Shown: positions 9,189 through 18,168 of the stretch, piece after piece
Layout of the letters: each line of letters starts with the position of its first letter
How positions within the stretch are numbered: the stretch's first letter is position 1
Origin: Cribrihabitans_A pelagius
GTDB taxonomy: Bacteria; Pseudomonadota; Alphaproteobacteria; Rhodobacterales; Rhodobacteraceae
Assembly (NCBI RefSeq): GCF_048820915.1
Contig: NZ_JBMERR010000004.1
Location: 157,182 to 221,181, forward strand
Direction of reading: 5' to 3'
Length of the DNA stretch: 64,000 bases
Notes under the pieces: model-generated
Database searches by the model: none
Told to the model about the DNA's origin: nothing
Seen by the model: the letters and a program-made list of their open reading frames with translations, nothing else
Made by a program: the position numbers and the translations under genes

Positions 9189-9695
9189 ATGTCCCGCTCT
9201 CTTGCTCTTTTTGCCATCGGGCTGGTCTTCGGCGGCGGCGCGGGCTTTGTGACTGCGGCCGGGAATGGCGTGACCTTCGACGGCCACGACCACGGCAGCG
9301 CGGCGCTTCACGGCGGCGGCCATGCGGAAATGGCAGGCCACGCCCATGAGGCGGTGCTGGACCTTCCCGCGGGCAGCGATGCGCCCCGGGTTGCGCTCAA
9401 ACTGCTGAAGGACCCGATGTCCGGATGGAACCTGCAGGTCACGCCGGAGAACTTCCGCTTTGCCCCGCAGAATGCCTCCGCCGCGGATGTGCCCGGCGAG
9501 GGTCATGCGCATGTCTATGTGAACGGCGGAAAGATCGCCCGGCTCTATGCCGAGTGGCTGCATATCCCCTCCCTGCCCGCGGGCGGAGCCGAAGTGACGG
9601 TCTCGCTCAACTCCAACAGCCACAGCCCGCTGACGGTCGAGGGTGAGCCGGTCTCGGCCAGCGTCACCGTGCAGGGTGATGGCGAAGGCTCCTGA
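9189..9695 (+). CDS. Secreted His-rich protein beside CbtAB, probable metal binder
   Basis: A 168-residue protein with an N-terminal signal peptide or anchor (SLALFAIGLVFGGGAGFVTAA). A His-rich linker of about 25 residues follows, with histidines in DGHDHGSAALHGGGHAEMAGHAHE. The beta-rich C-terminal domain (about 60-165) contains GHAHVYVNGGKIARLY, EWLHIPSLP and LNSNSHSPL. I recognise the pattern of this domain from periplasmic proteins of unknown function, but not a named role. It sits 15 bases after the cbtBA terminator, between cobalt transport and cobF, so a periplasmic cobalt-binding role is a reasonable inference. AAGAAG serves as a weak ribosome site. Confidence 0.75.
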   Translation: MSRSLALFAIGLVFGGGAGFVTAAGNGVTFDGHDHGSAALHGGGHAEMAGHAHEAVLDLPAGSDAPRVALKLLKDPMSGWNLQVTPENFRFAPQNASAADVPGEGHAHVYVNGGKIARLYAEWLHIPSLPAGGAEVTVSLNSNSHSPLTVEGEPVSASVTVQGDGEGS

Positions 9696-9771
9696 GCCTG
9701 TTCCCAGACGAGCGGAATACACGCGCGCTGCCCTTGTCCGGGGGCCGCGCTTCCAGCGAGAAGGCCCCGGC

Positions 9772-10530
9772 ATGATTGAGCTCTCCCTGATCGGCATCGG
9801 CACCGGCAACCCCCAGCACATGACCTTGCAGGCGATTGCGGCGCTGAATGCGCAGGACGTGGTCCTGATCCCCACCAAGGGCGCGGGCAAGGATGACCTC
9901 GCTGGCCTGCGCAAGGATATCTGCGCGCAGGCGATCGAGGGGGACGGCCCGCGAATCGTGGAGTTCGCCCTGCCCCGGCGCGACGAGGCAACCCGCGATT
10001 ACCGCCAGCGGGTGGATGACTGGCACGACGCCATCGCGGAGATCTGGTGGCAGACGCTGTGCGAAGCCCTGCCCGAGGGCGGCAAGGCGGGGTTCCTGGT
10101 CTGGGGCGACCCGTCGCTTTACGACAGCACCATGCGGATTGCCGCCCGGCTTAAGGCCCAGGCGGATCTGCGGCTCACGGTGATCCCGGGCATCACTTCG
10201 ATCCAGGCGCTGACGGCGGCACATGCGGTGCCGCTCAACGACATCGGCGCGCCCTTCACCATCACCACCGGGCGGCAGTTGCGCGAGGGCGGCTGGCCCG
10301 GCAGCGCCGATACGCTGGTGGTGATGCTGGATGGCGAATGCTCTTTCCGCGCGATCGCTTCCGAGGGCGTGGATATCTGGTGGAGCGCCTATGCAGGGAT
10401 GGCAAACGAGATTTCCATTGCCGGGCCGCTGGGCGACGTCGCGGCGGATATCGTGGAGACCCGCGCGGCGGCCCGCGCCGCGCATGGCTGGATCATGGAT
10501 ATCTACCTGTTGCGCCGCGCCGGGGCCTGA
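9772..10530 (+). CDS. cobF: Precorrin-6A synthase (deacetylating)
   Basis: A 252-residue tetrapyrrole methylase. CobF methylates C1 of precorrin-5 with loss of the acetyl group, a step found only in the aerobic route. The N-terminus IELSLIGIGTGNPQHMTLQA, FLVWGDPSLYDSTMRIA and the C-terminal HGWIMDIYLLRR are CobF signatures. The ATG at 9772 was chosen because the family starts at this motif; the frame is open further upstream but overlaps the preceding gene. The 3' end overlaps the convergent CHAD gene by 28 bases. cobF is separated from the main cob cluster by the cbtBA unit. Confidence 0.94.
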   Translation: MIELSLIGIGTGNPQHMTLQAIAALNAQDVVLIPTKGAGKDDLAGLRKDICAQAIEGDGPRIVEFALPRRDEATRDYRQRVDDWHDAIAEIWWQTLCEALPEGGKAGFLVWGDPSLYDSTMRIAARLKAQADLRLTVIPGITSIQALTAAHAVPLNDIGAPFTITTGRQLREGGWPGSADTLVVMLDGECSFRAIASEGVDIWWSAYAGMANEISIAGPLGDVAADIVETRAAARAAHGWIMDIYLLRRAGA

Positions 10531-12041
10531 GCGGCGCAGCCGCCATTGCACAGCGTAAGGACACGCGCCTGTGCGGCGGAGCTGGTGAAGGCGTCGAGCC
10601 GCTCGCCAAGCCGGGCGCGCGCCGCCTGCTGCTCCTTGTGCAGCAGCGCGATCATCGCGCCGGCAGCCAGCGCGGCCTTGGCCTCGGCGGAGTCGGATTT
10701 CCCTTTCGGAGTGGTGAGGCCCCGGGCGGCCAGTTCCAGGAGCGTCGCTTGCTGCTGGGCACAATCGTTGAAGCGGCCAAGCCTCTCCTGGAGGCGCTTC
10801 AGCGGTTTCAGCGCCTGGCTCAGTTCGGCGGCGGGAAACAGCGGCGCAAAGAGCTCCATCAGGTAGCGCAGCTTCTTGCAGCCGATGCGCAGTGCGTGGA
10901 TCTCGGCGTCGGGGCTTTGAGCGGTGATGCGCGCGGCGGCGCGGCAGAGCTTGGCGTGGCGGCGCGCGATGAGCTGCCGGGCCAGCGCGCCGGCCGGCAG
11001 CGCCGCGCCGGAGCCTTGCGGGCGGGCAGCGGCGGCTTCAGCGGTGAGCCCGGCCATGTGCCAGCGGTAGGCCGCGCCGCCGAGGCGGGCCGCCAGCTCG
11101 CGCTGGCAGGCGGCACGCCTGGCGCGGATGGCGGCAAACAGCGCGGAGAGCCCCGGGTGCAGCGATGCGGGCAGCATGGCGCGGAAGCGGTCCTGCTCCA
11201 GCAGCCAGACATCGAGGTCGCGCAGCCCGTTAGTCTGGGTCATCAGCGCCTTGAGATCGCGGCGCAGGCGGGCGGCGTCCTCGGCGGGCAGCACATCTTT
11301 CAGCCCTGAAAGCAGCGCCCGGATGCGGCGCAGGGCGATGCGGTAGTCATGCAGGAACTCGGTGTCCAGATCGGAGATGATGCCAGGCTCATTCTGCCGC
11401 GCGGCGGCCAGATGGGCGGCGAGGATCCGGCCTGCGGCCTCATGCGCGGGCTGCCCGGGGGAAAGCGGCAGCACCGGCTTGGCGCTGTAGCGCGGCCGGT
11501 CCGGCACCAGCAGGGCAAATAGCGCGGCGGGCGCCGCAGGCTCTGCGCGCAGCGCCTTGAGGTGGCGGTCCAGCGCGGGCGCCGCTTTGCGGCCCTTGAG
11601 CTGGCTGCAGAGAAGGCTGGCCGTGCCGCGCGGTGTCTCGACGCCGTAGACCGTCAGCGCCCCGCGCGGCCTGCCCCGGCGGGCAGCGCGAAGGTTGTGC
11701 CGGGTGAGGCGGCCCTCGGCCTGGGTCAGCAGGCGGCGCAGCGGGCAAAGCTGTTTGAGCACCTGCTGCACAGGGCCTTCCGGCAGCTCGCTGACCAGCC
11801 CGCCGCCGCCTGCGGGCTGGCTGAGGCTGGCGCGCGGCCCGAACAGGTGGAGCGTGCCCGCGCTCTCCAGCAGAAGGCGGCCGCTGTGGTGCAGGGTGCC
11901 GTCGAAACTGTCCAGCAGCCGCACCGGCACCGGGTTGCGGGTTGATGTGATGGAGAGCGTGAGCGCCGCGCTGCCGCAACCCAAGTCCTGCGGGCCGGGG
12001 ATTCGGCCGGGGAGGAGGTGGTGGCGGAGGGAATTCGGCAT
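10503..12041 (-). CDS. CHAD domain protein with N-terminal CYTH-like region
   Basis: A 512-residue protein. The C-terminal half (about 210-490) is a CHAD domain. It has LHDYRIALRRIRALLSGLK, GLRDLDVWLLEQ and a second repeat with IHALRIGCKKLRYLMELFAP and RFNDCAQQQ. The conserved His and basic residues bind polyphosphate in characterised members. The N-terminal 200 residues look like a divergent CYTH (triphosphate tunnel) domain without a clear ExExK motif. It is probably cytoplasmic and polyphosphate-associated. It converges on cobF with a 28-base overlap. The upstream 1.1 kb holds only a decayed gene. Confidence 0.85.
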   Translation of the reverse strand: MPNSLRHHLLPGRIPGPQDLGCGSAALTLSITSTRNPVPVRLLDSFDGTLHHSGRLLLESAGTLHLFGPRASLSQPAGGGGLVSELPEGPVQQVLKQLCPLRRLLTQAEGRLTRHNLRAARRGRPRGALTVYGVETPRGTASLLCSQLKGRKAAPALDRHLKALRAEPAAPAALFALLVPDRPRYSAKPVLPLSPGQPAHEAAGRILAAHLAAARQNEPGIISDLDTEFLHDYRIALRRIRALLSGLKDVLPAEDAARLRRDLKALMTQTNGLRDLDVWLLEQDRFRAMLPASLHPGLSALFAAIRARRAACQRELAARLGGAAYRWHMAGLTAEAAAARPQGSGAALPAGALARQLIARRHAKLCRAAARITAQSPDAEIHALRIGCKKLRYLMELFAPLFPAAELSQALKPLKRLQERLGRFNDCAQQQATLLELAARGLTTPKGKSDSAEAKAALAAGAMIALLHKEQQAARARLGERLDAFTSSAAQARVLTLCNGGCAAQAPARRNR

Positions 12042-12129
12042 GGGGCTGCGGGCCGGGATTGGGAAACGGCTGGGCCGCGGCTGGGCCGCGATCGCGGCGC
12101 CGGCGGGCGGCGGATGGGTTTAAGGGCAA

Positions 12130-12690
12130 CCTAGGCCGCCTGCCCGCCCCGGCCAGCGCAGGCCCCTCCCCCACCCCGGCCGGCCCGCCCCGCGCAGCCC
12201 TCCAGCACGGCGGCGATCCGCGCGGCGGGCCAGTCCCAGGGCAGAGCCCCGGCCGCGCGGCGGCGGCGGTTAAGGCTGGTGGTGAAACGGCGCGCGGGCA
12301 GTGGCTGCGGGCAAAAGGCGAGCCCGTGCAGCCCTGCCCCCGCCGCCGCCCTCCGCGGCGGCGGGCGGGCGAAGCAGCCACCCGGCGGCGGCGGCCCCGA
12401 CCGCCCCGCTGCTCATCGGCCCGGCCTTCGAAACCGCCGGCCAGCGAGACCAGGCGGGGACCGGCACCGCAGAAGACATCGGGCGTTTGCGGCGGGCTGT
12501 CCAAGGGGGCGGGCGCAAAGAATGTGACGCAATCGTCCTCGAACAGCGGCGTCTCCGGCAGCCATGGCGCGGGGGGACGAGCGCGGCGAGGATGTCCAGC
12601 CGGCCGGTTTCGAGCGCCGTGAGCGCCTCCTCCCGGTCGAAGCTATTGATGCGGACGCGCGGCCCGGCGCATTGCGGTTGCCGGGTCCGG
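12130..12690 (-). pseudogene. LysR-type regulator remnant (effector domain only)
   Basis: Reading the minus strand from about 12690, one frame gives QCAGPRVRINSFDREEAL followed by TALETGRLDILAALVPP. After a shift near 12570 another frame continues PWLPETPLFEDDCVTFFAPA, then FCGAGPRLVSLAGGFEG (about 12420-12480) and GRRRRVAAS. A third frame gives a possible C-terminus, LPWDWPAARIAAVLEG, near 12200. This order matches a LysR substrate-binding domain, in particular the RLVSLAGGFEG-to-RRRRVA stretch. No N-terminal helix-turn-helix is recognisable upstream, so the gene is both frameshifted and truncated. The boundaries are approximate. Confidence 0.5.
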
Positions 12691-13135
12691 CGGGCGGGCC
12701 GGGGCCGCAGGCTTGGCCGTGGCGGAGGCGGCGCGTTTGCACGGGCTGGCGTGGGGTATGATGGATGAGGCTTCGCTGGCCGCCAGGGTCGAGAAGTTTC
12801 CTGAGGGCCTGGACCATTTTGCAGTCAGTGCTTCGCAAGCGGCGTCTTGCGGCTTTGCCGGCCTGCCGGCGGCACGCGCCGCGGCGATGATGGAGAGCAG
12901 GTTCCTTGCCCCTGCCGCGCGGCCAGGGCGCTGCTGCCGGTCCTGCGGCCGGGGGGCCTTGAGGACGTCTTCACCAAGATCGGCATCGGCCGCAAGCACT
13001 GCAAGGCGGTGGGATTGGCGGAGGACAGCGTGGGGCAGCTCACCCGCAGAGAGCTGCCTGCCCCCGGGCGCCAAGGCGGCCAGGGTGCAGGATCAGGCTG
13101 GGGCGTGATCAGGCGGGGCGGGCTGCTGCTGTCTG
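12691..13135. other. Gene-poor stretch with possible coding remnants
   Basis: No intact gene is supported here. A plus-strand frame from about 12713 reads EAARLHGLAWGMMDEASLAA and then DHFAVSASQAASCGFAG. A shifted frame continues GGLEDVFTKIGIGRKHCKAV and LAEDSVGQL. These look more like real protein than random high-GC translation, so a second frameshifted gene may have existed, but I do not recognise the family. Confidence 0.3.
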
Positions 13136-13876
13136 TTATTGAAAGCTCGCCTGAAAGGACGCCGCCGTCAGCGGGACATGCGCGTCCAGCGGCGGGTGCA
13201 GTTCGAACGCTTTCGGCGCCCGGGAGAAGTTCCAGATCCGGAACAGGCACCATTCCGGCCGCCGTGCCTCGGCCACTGCCAGCTCGTTGCGGCTGATGCG
13301 GAAGGGCGTGCGCTCCCAGCCGTTTGTCGTTTTCACTTCGATCAGGCGGGGACGGCCATCGGGCGCAAAGCTGGCGACGTCATAACCCGCACCGTCGCCG
13401 TCTTCTTCAGAGACCCAGCGCACCTTGCGCGCGAGGTCGCCGCGGCCGGCGGATCGCAGCGACGCCCGCTCCTGCGCCAGCACGCATTCTTCACCCGCGC
13501 GGCCCAAGGCGCGGTTGCGCTCGTCCCGGCCTGCGACGTCGAATTTGCGGGCGACGTGTTGCATCTGCTCCAGCTCCTGCGGTGGCGGCTGGTTCGACAG
13601 CGCAGGCGGCGGCCCGATCCAGATTTGCGCTGTTTCCCGCAGGCCGCCCGCTCGTCCCAGTCCTGGGCTGCGGGCGAGCCAAGCGGGGTTCAGCGCCAGC
13701 CAGCGCGCTACCGCGTCTGCCAATGACATCTGGAAGTTGAAAGCAGGTTTATAGCCGGGAATCCAATCCTCACCGAGCGCTTTCAAGACCGCACTGATGT
13801 TCTGGTGCTTGAATTCGACCGATCCCCCGGACCGGTTCAGGCCGTTCTCTTGGTCTGTCCAGGGCCCATTCGGCAT
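13136..13876 (-). CDS. DUF3883 domain protein, apparently shortened near the N-terminus
   Basis: A 246-residue protein. The C-terminal half is a DUF3883 domain: YDVASFAPDGRPRLIEVKTTNG carries the D...ExK pattern of restriction-endonuclease-like folds, followed by FRISRNELAVAEARR and CLFRIWNFSRAP. The N-terminal half has GSVEFKHQNISAVLKALG and DWIPGYKPAFNFQ, typical of this family. From memory, homologues have about 40 residues between the initial GPWTDQEN and the SVEFKHQN motif; here they are nearly adjacent (residues 4-20), so an in-frame deletion is likely. Function is unknown; the fold suggests nucleic-acid interaction. It lies next to two pseudogenes. Confidence 0.75.
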   Translation of the reverse strand: MPNGPWTDQENGLNRSGGSVEFKHQNISAVLKALGEDWIPGYKPAFNFQMSLADAVARWLALNPAWLARSPGLGRAGGLRETAQIWIGPPPALSNQPPPQELEQMQHVARKFDVAGRDERNRALGRAGEECVLAQERASLRSAGRGDLARKVRWVSEEDGDGAGYDVASFAPDGRPRLIEVKTTNGWERTPFRISRNELAVAEARRPEWCLFRIWNFSRAPKAFELHPPLDAHVPLTAASFQASFQ

Positions 13877-13918
13877 CCGGCCAGGCTATGCGGGAAAAGT
13901 CCTTTTGTCATCAGGGTT

Positions 13919-15417
13919 TTATTGCAAAAGTCCGACCGCAGGTATTGTTGCAGCGACCCTATCCGGAGTGGCGGACCCGTTCGGGAAGCGCCGGATCCCG
14001 CCGGTTTCCGGGTCGCCGGCGGGGATCTGGTTGTTGCCCATGCCCTCGAAATCGCCCGCGATGCTGCCGCCGCCGCCGGTCTGGATCCAGACCAGGCCGG
14101 TGCTGTCCGCGTGCAACCCGTCGGGCGAGTTGAAAAGGCTGCCGGAGTTGATGTTGCCGGGCCCGGCACAGGGCGTGCCGGAATGCGCGCCCGGGTTGCC
14201 CGCCAAAACGTGGAGATCCCACGCGAAGGCCTCCGCGCCGTCGTCCCCGCCCGACGGACGCAAGCGCACGATCTGGCCGTACTTGTCGGTCTCCCGCGGG
14301 TTGGGTGCGTTCGCGGTCATCGGATCGCCCCCGGCATTGGCCTTGACCGTGCCGCCGTTGCCCGAAACGCCGCGGCGGCTGTTGCTGGTCAGGCAGCAAC
14401 AGGCCTCGGGCGCGGTGTGCTTAACGGGTGTGCTCCTGGGATCCGGGGGATCTATCTCGGCGATATAGCCCGCGTTGCGGCTCGTTGGGATTGCGGGACA
14501 CGCCGAAGCGCGGATCATGGATGCGGTAGTTGTAATCCCAGCCCGCCTCGGAGAGGCCGCAGCGCGCGTAGCCGCCGGCATGCGGCTCGGTCTCCGGCAG
14601 GCCTTCGGCGGCGCCGGAACAGCCGTGGAAGTTTTCCTCGCAGGTCAGATGGGTGCCCCGCGGCGTGCTGCCTGAGCCGCAGTTGCTGAAGGGGCCCAGC
14701 GACTGCGTCCCGGACGGACCGGCACCGGTCTGCAGCAGCGCGCTCCCTGCCGCGTGCCCGTCGAATGCCATCACCGTATTGCGGGTGATGCGGCGGTTGC
14801 AGGGGCTGTCCGCCACGACCGACCAGCCGGTCTCACCTTCCGCGATCTCCATGACCGCCACGCCCTGAAAATTCTGCAGCCGCAGAACCTCATCACCCGG
14901 GGCCGGGACCACGTCGTCCCCGTTCTCCGCGGGCGGGGGGCCAAGGTCGATGCCGTTGTTGCTGTATTCGCTGGTGACCACCAGGATCTCGCGGCCGCCG
15001 ATGGCGAACAGCTCCATCCCGTCGGTGTTCTCGCCGAAGACGCGGTCAGACCATTCGGTCGAGACGGGTGCCGCATCGAACTCCGGCGCGCCGGAGAACA
15101 GCGGATCGCCCCAGCGCAGCAGCACGCCCCAGGTGCAGCCCTCGGGGACATGGACCGTGCCCGTCCGTCTGAATGGCGGTCTGCCCGAAGGGAAACCGCG
15201 CGGCGCCCTGCGCGAGGGTTGTGCCGCCCTTGAGCATCCCGGAGCCCATCACCGCCGCGCCGGACCTGAAGGCGAGGGTGCCGCCGAGAAATCCGCTGCC
15301 TGCGATCGCGCGCTCTACGGCCCGGTCGAAGTCCTGCGTCTTGGGGCGCGGGAAGTTCTCCTCGTCCCACTCGCCCGACGGCATTCTCCGTATTCGAGCG
15401 GTTTCTCGCAGGGTCAT
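13919..15417 (-). pseudogene. PhoX-family (DUF839) phosphatase, frameshifted, deleted and truncated
   Basis: Three frames together read as one PhoX-like protein. From the ATG at 15417: FDRAVERAIAGSGFLGGTLA, then FPFGQTAIQTD. Near 15170 the frame shifts to VHVPEGCTWGVLLRWGDPLF, followed by GMELFAIGGREILVVTSEYS, GTHLTCEENFHGCS and NYRIHDPRFGVSRNPNEP. Near 14460 it shifts again to AGYIAEIDPPDPRSTPVKHT, which joins directly to CCCLTSNSRRGV, then KYGQIVRLRPSGGD and FNSPDGLHADSTGLVWIQTG. A central block of roughly 100-150 residues and the whole C-terminus are missing. The Tat arginine pair seen in homologues is replaced by GSGFLGG. Intact PhoX is a secreted Ca2+-dependent alkaline phosphatase. Confidence 0.82.
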
Positions 15418-15617
15418 CGCTGGCTCCCTGCCGGCCCGGTCCGGCCGCAGCGATCACGCGCCGCGGCCAACGCGGGCACCCTGCAGTATCGAGCGCAACA
15501 CTTAGATGACGGCTGACCGCCGGCCGCGCGATGGCCCGGGACACCGCCAATCATGCGGCCGCATATACTGCTGGAAATCATCGGACACGTGGCACGTTCC
15601 GTCCAGGTCGCGAAAAG

Positions 15618-15707
15618 TGGCGGGGAGACAGGGATTCGAACCCTGGGAACGCTCTCACGTTCAACGGTTTTCAAGACCGCCGCATTCGACCACTCTGCCA
15701 CCTCCCC
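15618..15707 (-). tRNA. tRNA-Ser (anticodon TGA)
   Basis: On the minus strand the 90-base sequence starts GGGGAGGTGGCAGAGTGGTC and has the anticodon stem-loop GCGGTCTTGAAAACCGT (loop CTTGAAA, anticodon TGA). It has a long variable arm, the T-loop GGTTCGAATCC and a 7-bp acceptor stem. An encoded CCA lies at 15618-15620. The long variable arm and anticodon make it tRNA-Ser for UCA-type codons. Confidence 0.96.
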
Positions 15708-15959
15708 GGTCCGCCTGCGGTTTAGGACGCATGCCGCGGGCTGGCAAGGGGAAATAAGGAGGCAAGACCGGGCGCGCCGTCCCGTGCAGGCGCGCGGATT
15801 CATGCCGCCCGCTGCACAGGCTCCTCTGCCGGGGCCGGTCAGGGTTTTCATGCTCAAGCGGGCAGGCTATGATCCGCGCAAGCGAAAAAGGACCGGAAAA
15901 TCCGGACGCTTGCGCGCAGCGGCGCGGCGGGTGCAGGCGAGACAGGCAAGGAAGACAGC

Positions 15960-16916
15960 ATGACGAACCCCAATCCTGCCCGAAATCAGGCTGGAAAACA
16001 GGACGGAAACCTGGCGGACGGCCAGGGCCGGCAATCCTCCGCCGCCGGGCGCGGGCGCAATGCGCGGCGTGTGGCCGCCGTTGCCGGGCTGCTGCTGGCG
16101 GCGGGCTGCGCGGACGGCCCGCAGCTGCCGTTCCTGCAAGCCAAGGACAAACCCGTCACCCAATCCAGCAGCACCCGGCTGGTGGAGCGCGACGTGGAGG
16201 CGCCGGAGGTGTTCCAGGTGACCGAAGCGGGGCTCTGGGACGGGCGGCCCTCGGTGGGCGGCGTCTGGGTTGCGCATCCCGGCACCAAGGAACCCGAGCG
16301 GGTGATCATCCGCAACAACGCCAACGGCCAGTTCGTGATCGGCGCCCTGTTCCGCCGGGAGCGGGAAATCCCGGGGCCGCGGATTCAGGCGTCCTCGGAC
16401 GCGGCGGCAGCGCTTGGCATGCTGGCGGGGGCGCCGGTGGAGCTGAACGTGACCGCGCTGCGCCGGGAGGCCGTGGAGGACTCGCCGCCCGGGGAGGCGC
16501 TCGACGCCTCCGCAGCTGCAGATACGGCGGAGGAGAGCGATGCCGCCCTCGCGGCGGAAGCTGCAGCTGCGGTCACCGCGACCGCGCTCGACCCCGCCCC
16601 CGCGGCCGCCCCGGCAGAGGCCGCAGCCGCAGCTCCGGTCCCGGCCGCCGCCCCGGCCCCGCCGAAACCGCAGGCCTCCGGCCTGGACAAACCCTATATT
16701 CAGATCGGGATCTTCAGCATCGAGGCCAATGCCGAACGCACCGCGGACATGATGCGCGGCGCGGGCATGGTGCCTTCGGTGCTGGAACAGAGCTCGAGCG
16801 GGAAGACCTTCTGGCGCGTGCTGGTCGGTCCCGCACAAAATAAATCCGAACGCAGCCAATTGCTCAACAGCGTAAAGGACACCGGATTTTCGGATGCCTA
16901 TGCCGTCTCCAACTAA
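15960..16916 (+). CDS. SPOR domain lipoprotein
   Basis: A 318-residue envelope protein. A signal sequence ends with the lipobox LLLAAGC (Cys about residue 50), so it should be lipidated. Next come a globular region (about 70-160) and a very Ala/Pro/Glu-rich linker (about 165-240). The C-terminal SPOR domain (about 240-316) contains YIQIGIFSIEANAERTADMM and FWRVLVGP. SPOR domains bind denuded glycan strands at the division site. The start at 15960 has AAGGAAG upstream. Its 3' end overlaps the DD-carboxypeptidase start by 23 bases, and the pairing with a peptidoglycan hydrolase fits a cell-wall role like RlpA or DedD. Confidence 0.88.
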   Translation: MTNPNPARNQAGKQDGNLADGQGRQSSAAGRGRNARRVAAVAGLLLAAGCADGPQLPFLQAKDKPVTQSSSTRLVERDVEAPEVFQVTEAGLWDGRPSVGGVWVAHPGTKEPERVIIRNNANGQFVIGALFRREREIPGPRIQASSDAAAALGMLAGAPVELNVTALRREAVEDSPPGEALDASAAADTAEESDAALAAEAAAAVTATALDPAPAAAPAEAAAAAPVPAAAPAPPKPQASGLDKPYIQIGIFSIEANAERTADMMRGAGMVPSVLEQSSSGKTFWRVLVGPAQNKSERSQLLNSVKDTGFSDAYAVSN

Positions 16917-18168
16917 GACCGTCTCCGCCCGCGCCCGTGGCGCGCTCTTTCCTGCCCGCCTGCGCGGCGCGATTGCCCCTGCCCGCCTGGGCGGCGCTCT
17001 GGCCCCTGTGCTGCGGCTGAGCCTGGCCGCGAGCCTGTCGCTTGGCCTCTCTGCCCTGGCCGCCGCCGCCTTCGAGACCAAGGCGCGGGCCGCTTTCGTG
17101 CTGGACCAGGGCACCGACACGGTGCTCTTGTCGAAAAACGCCGAGGAGCCGCTGCCGCCCGCCTCGATGTCCAAGCTGATGACGCTTTATGTCGCCTTCG
17201 AGGCGCTGCGCGACGGGCGGCTGACGCTGGACGAGCGGCTGCCGGTGAGCGAGCATGCAATGAGCTATGGCGGCTCCACCATGTTCCTGGACACCACCGA
17301 CCGGGTCCGGGTCGAGGATCTGCTGCGCGGCATCATCGTGCTGTCGGGCAACGACGCCTGCGTGGTGATCGCCGAGGCGCTGAGCCCGGATGGCTCCGAG
17401 GCGGGCTTTGCCCGCTACATGACCAAGCGCGCCGAGGACATGGGCATGGAGAACTCCAACTTCGCCAATTCCAACGGCTGGCCCGCGGCCGGGCACCGGA
17501 TGTCGGTGGAGGATCTGGCGATCCTGGCCGAGCGGCTGATCGAGGATTTTCCGGAATATTACCCGCTGTTTGCCGAGAGCAGGTTTGAATTCGACGGCCG
17601 CGCGCCCTCAAATACCCGCAACCGCAACCCGCTTTTGAAGCTGGGGATCGGCGCGGACGGGCTGAAGACGGGGCATACCGAGGAAGCGGGTTACGGCCTT
17701 GTCGGCTCGGCCAAGCAGGGTGACCGGCGGGTGATTTTCGTGATCTCCGGCATGCCCAGCACCGCCGCCCGCGCCGAGGAGGCGGAGGCAATGGTCAACT
17801 GGTCGTTTCGCCAATTTGCCAAGAAGACCGTCGCCAAGGCAGGCGTCGCCGTCGCGGAGGCCGAGATCTGGCGCGGCGCCCAGCAATCGGTAGGACTGGT
17901 GCCGACCGAGGACCTGGAGATCCTGCTCCCCGCGCTGTCCGATGACAAGATCGAGGCCGAGGTGGTCTATACCGGCCCGGTGGATGCGCCGGTGACCAAG
18001 GGGCAGCCGCTGGCCGAACTGGTGCTGAAGCCCGAGGAGCTGCCCGAGGTGCGCCTGCCGCTGGTGGCCGAGAAGGACGTGCCAGCGGGCGGCTTTGCGG
18101 TGCGGGTGAAGACCGCGGCACAGGTGCTGGTGAAACGCTTCCTGCAGGGTCCCGGGGACGCTTCGTGA
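16894..18168 (+). CDS. D-alanyl-D-alanine carboxypeptidase (peptidase S11)
   Basis: A 424-residue penicillin-binding protein of the DacA/DacC type that trims the terminal D-Ala of peptidoglycan stem peptides. The three active-site motifs are present: S-x-x-K in PPASMSKLMTLYVAFEAL, SGN in IVLSGNDACVVIAEAL, and KTG in DGLKTGHTEEAGYGLVGSA. A signal peptide lies around residues 38-62 and the mature protein starts near AAFETKARAAFVLD. The C-terminal PBP5-type beta domain (about 320-400) follows. ATGs at 16894 and 16900 are both possible. It overlaps the SPOR gene upstream, and its stop overlaps the GTG start of tmk. Confidence 0.93.
   Translation: MPMPSPTKTVSARARGALFPARLRGAIAPARLGGALAPVLRLSLAASLSLGLSALAAAAFETKARAAFVLDQGTDTVLLSKNAEEPLPPASMSKLMTLYVAFEALRDGRLTLDERLPVSEHAMSYGGSTMFLDTTDRVRVEDLLRGIIVLSGNDACVVIAEALSPDGSEAGFARYMTKRAEDMGMENSNFANSNGWPAAGHRMSVEDLAILAERLIEDFPEYYPLFAESRFEFDGRAPSNTRNRNPLLKLGIGADGLKTGHTEEAGYGLVGSAKQGDRRVIFVISGMPSTAARAEEAEAMVNWSFRQFAKKTVAKAGVAVAEAEIWRGAQQSVGLVPTEDLEILLPALSDDKIEAEVVYTGPVDAPVTKGQPLAELVLKPEELPEVRLPLVAEKDVPAGGFAVRVKTAAQVLVKRFLQGPGDAS

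Noticed and set aside
15867..17174. Minus-strand open frame opposite the SPOR and DD-carboxypeptidase genes
   Set aside because: Low-complexity Arg/Gly text; both plus-strand genes have intact family motifs.
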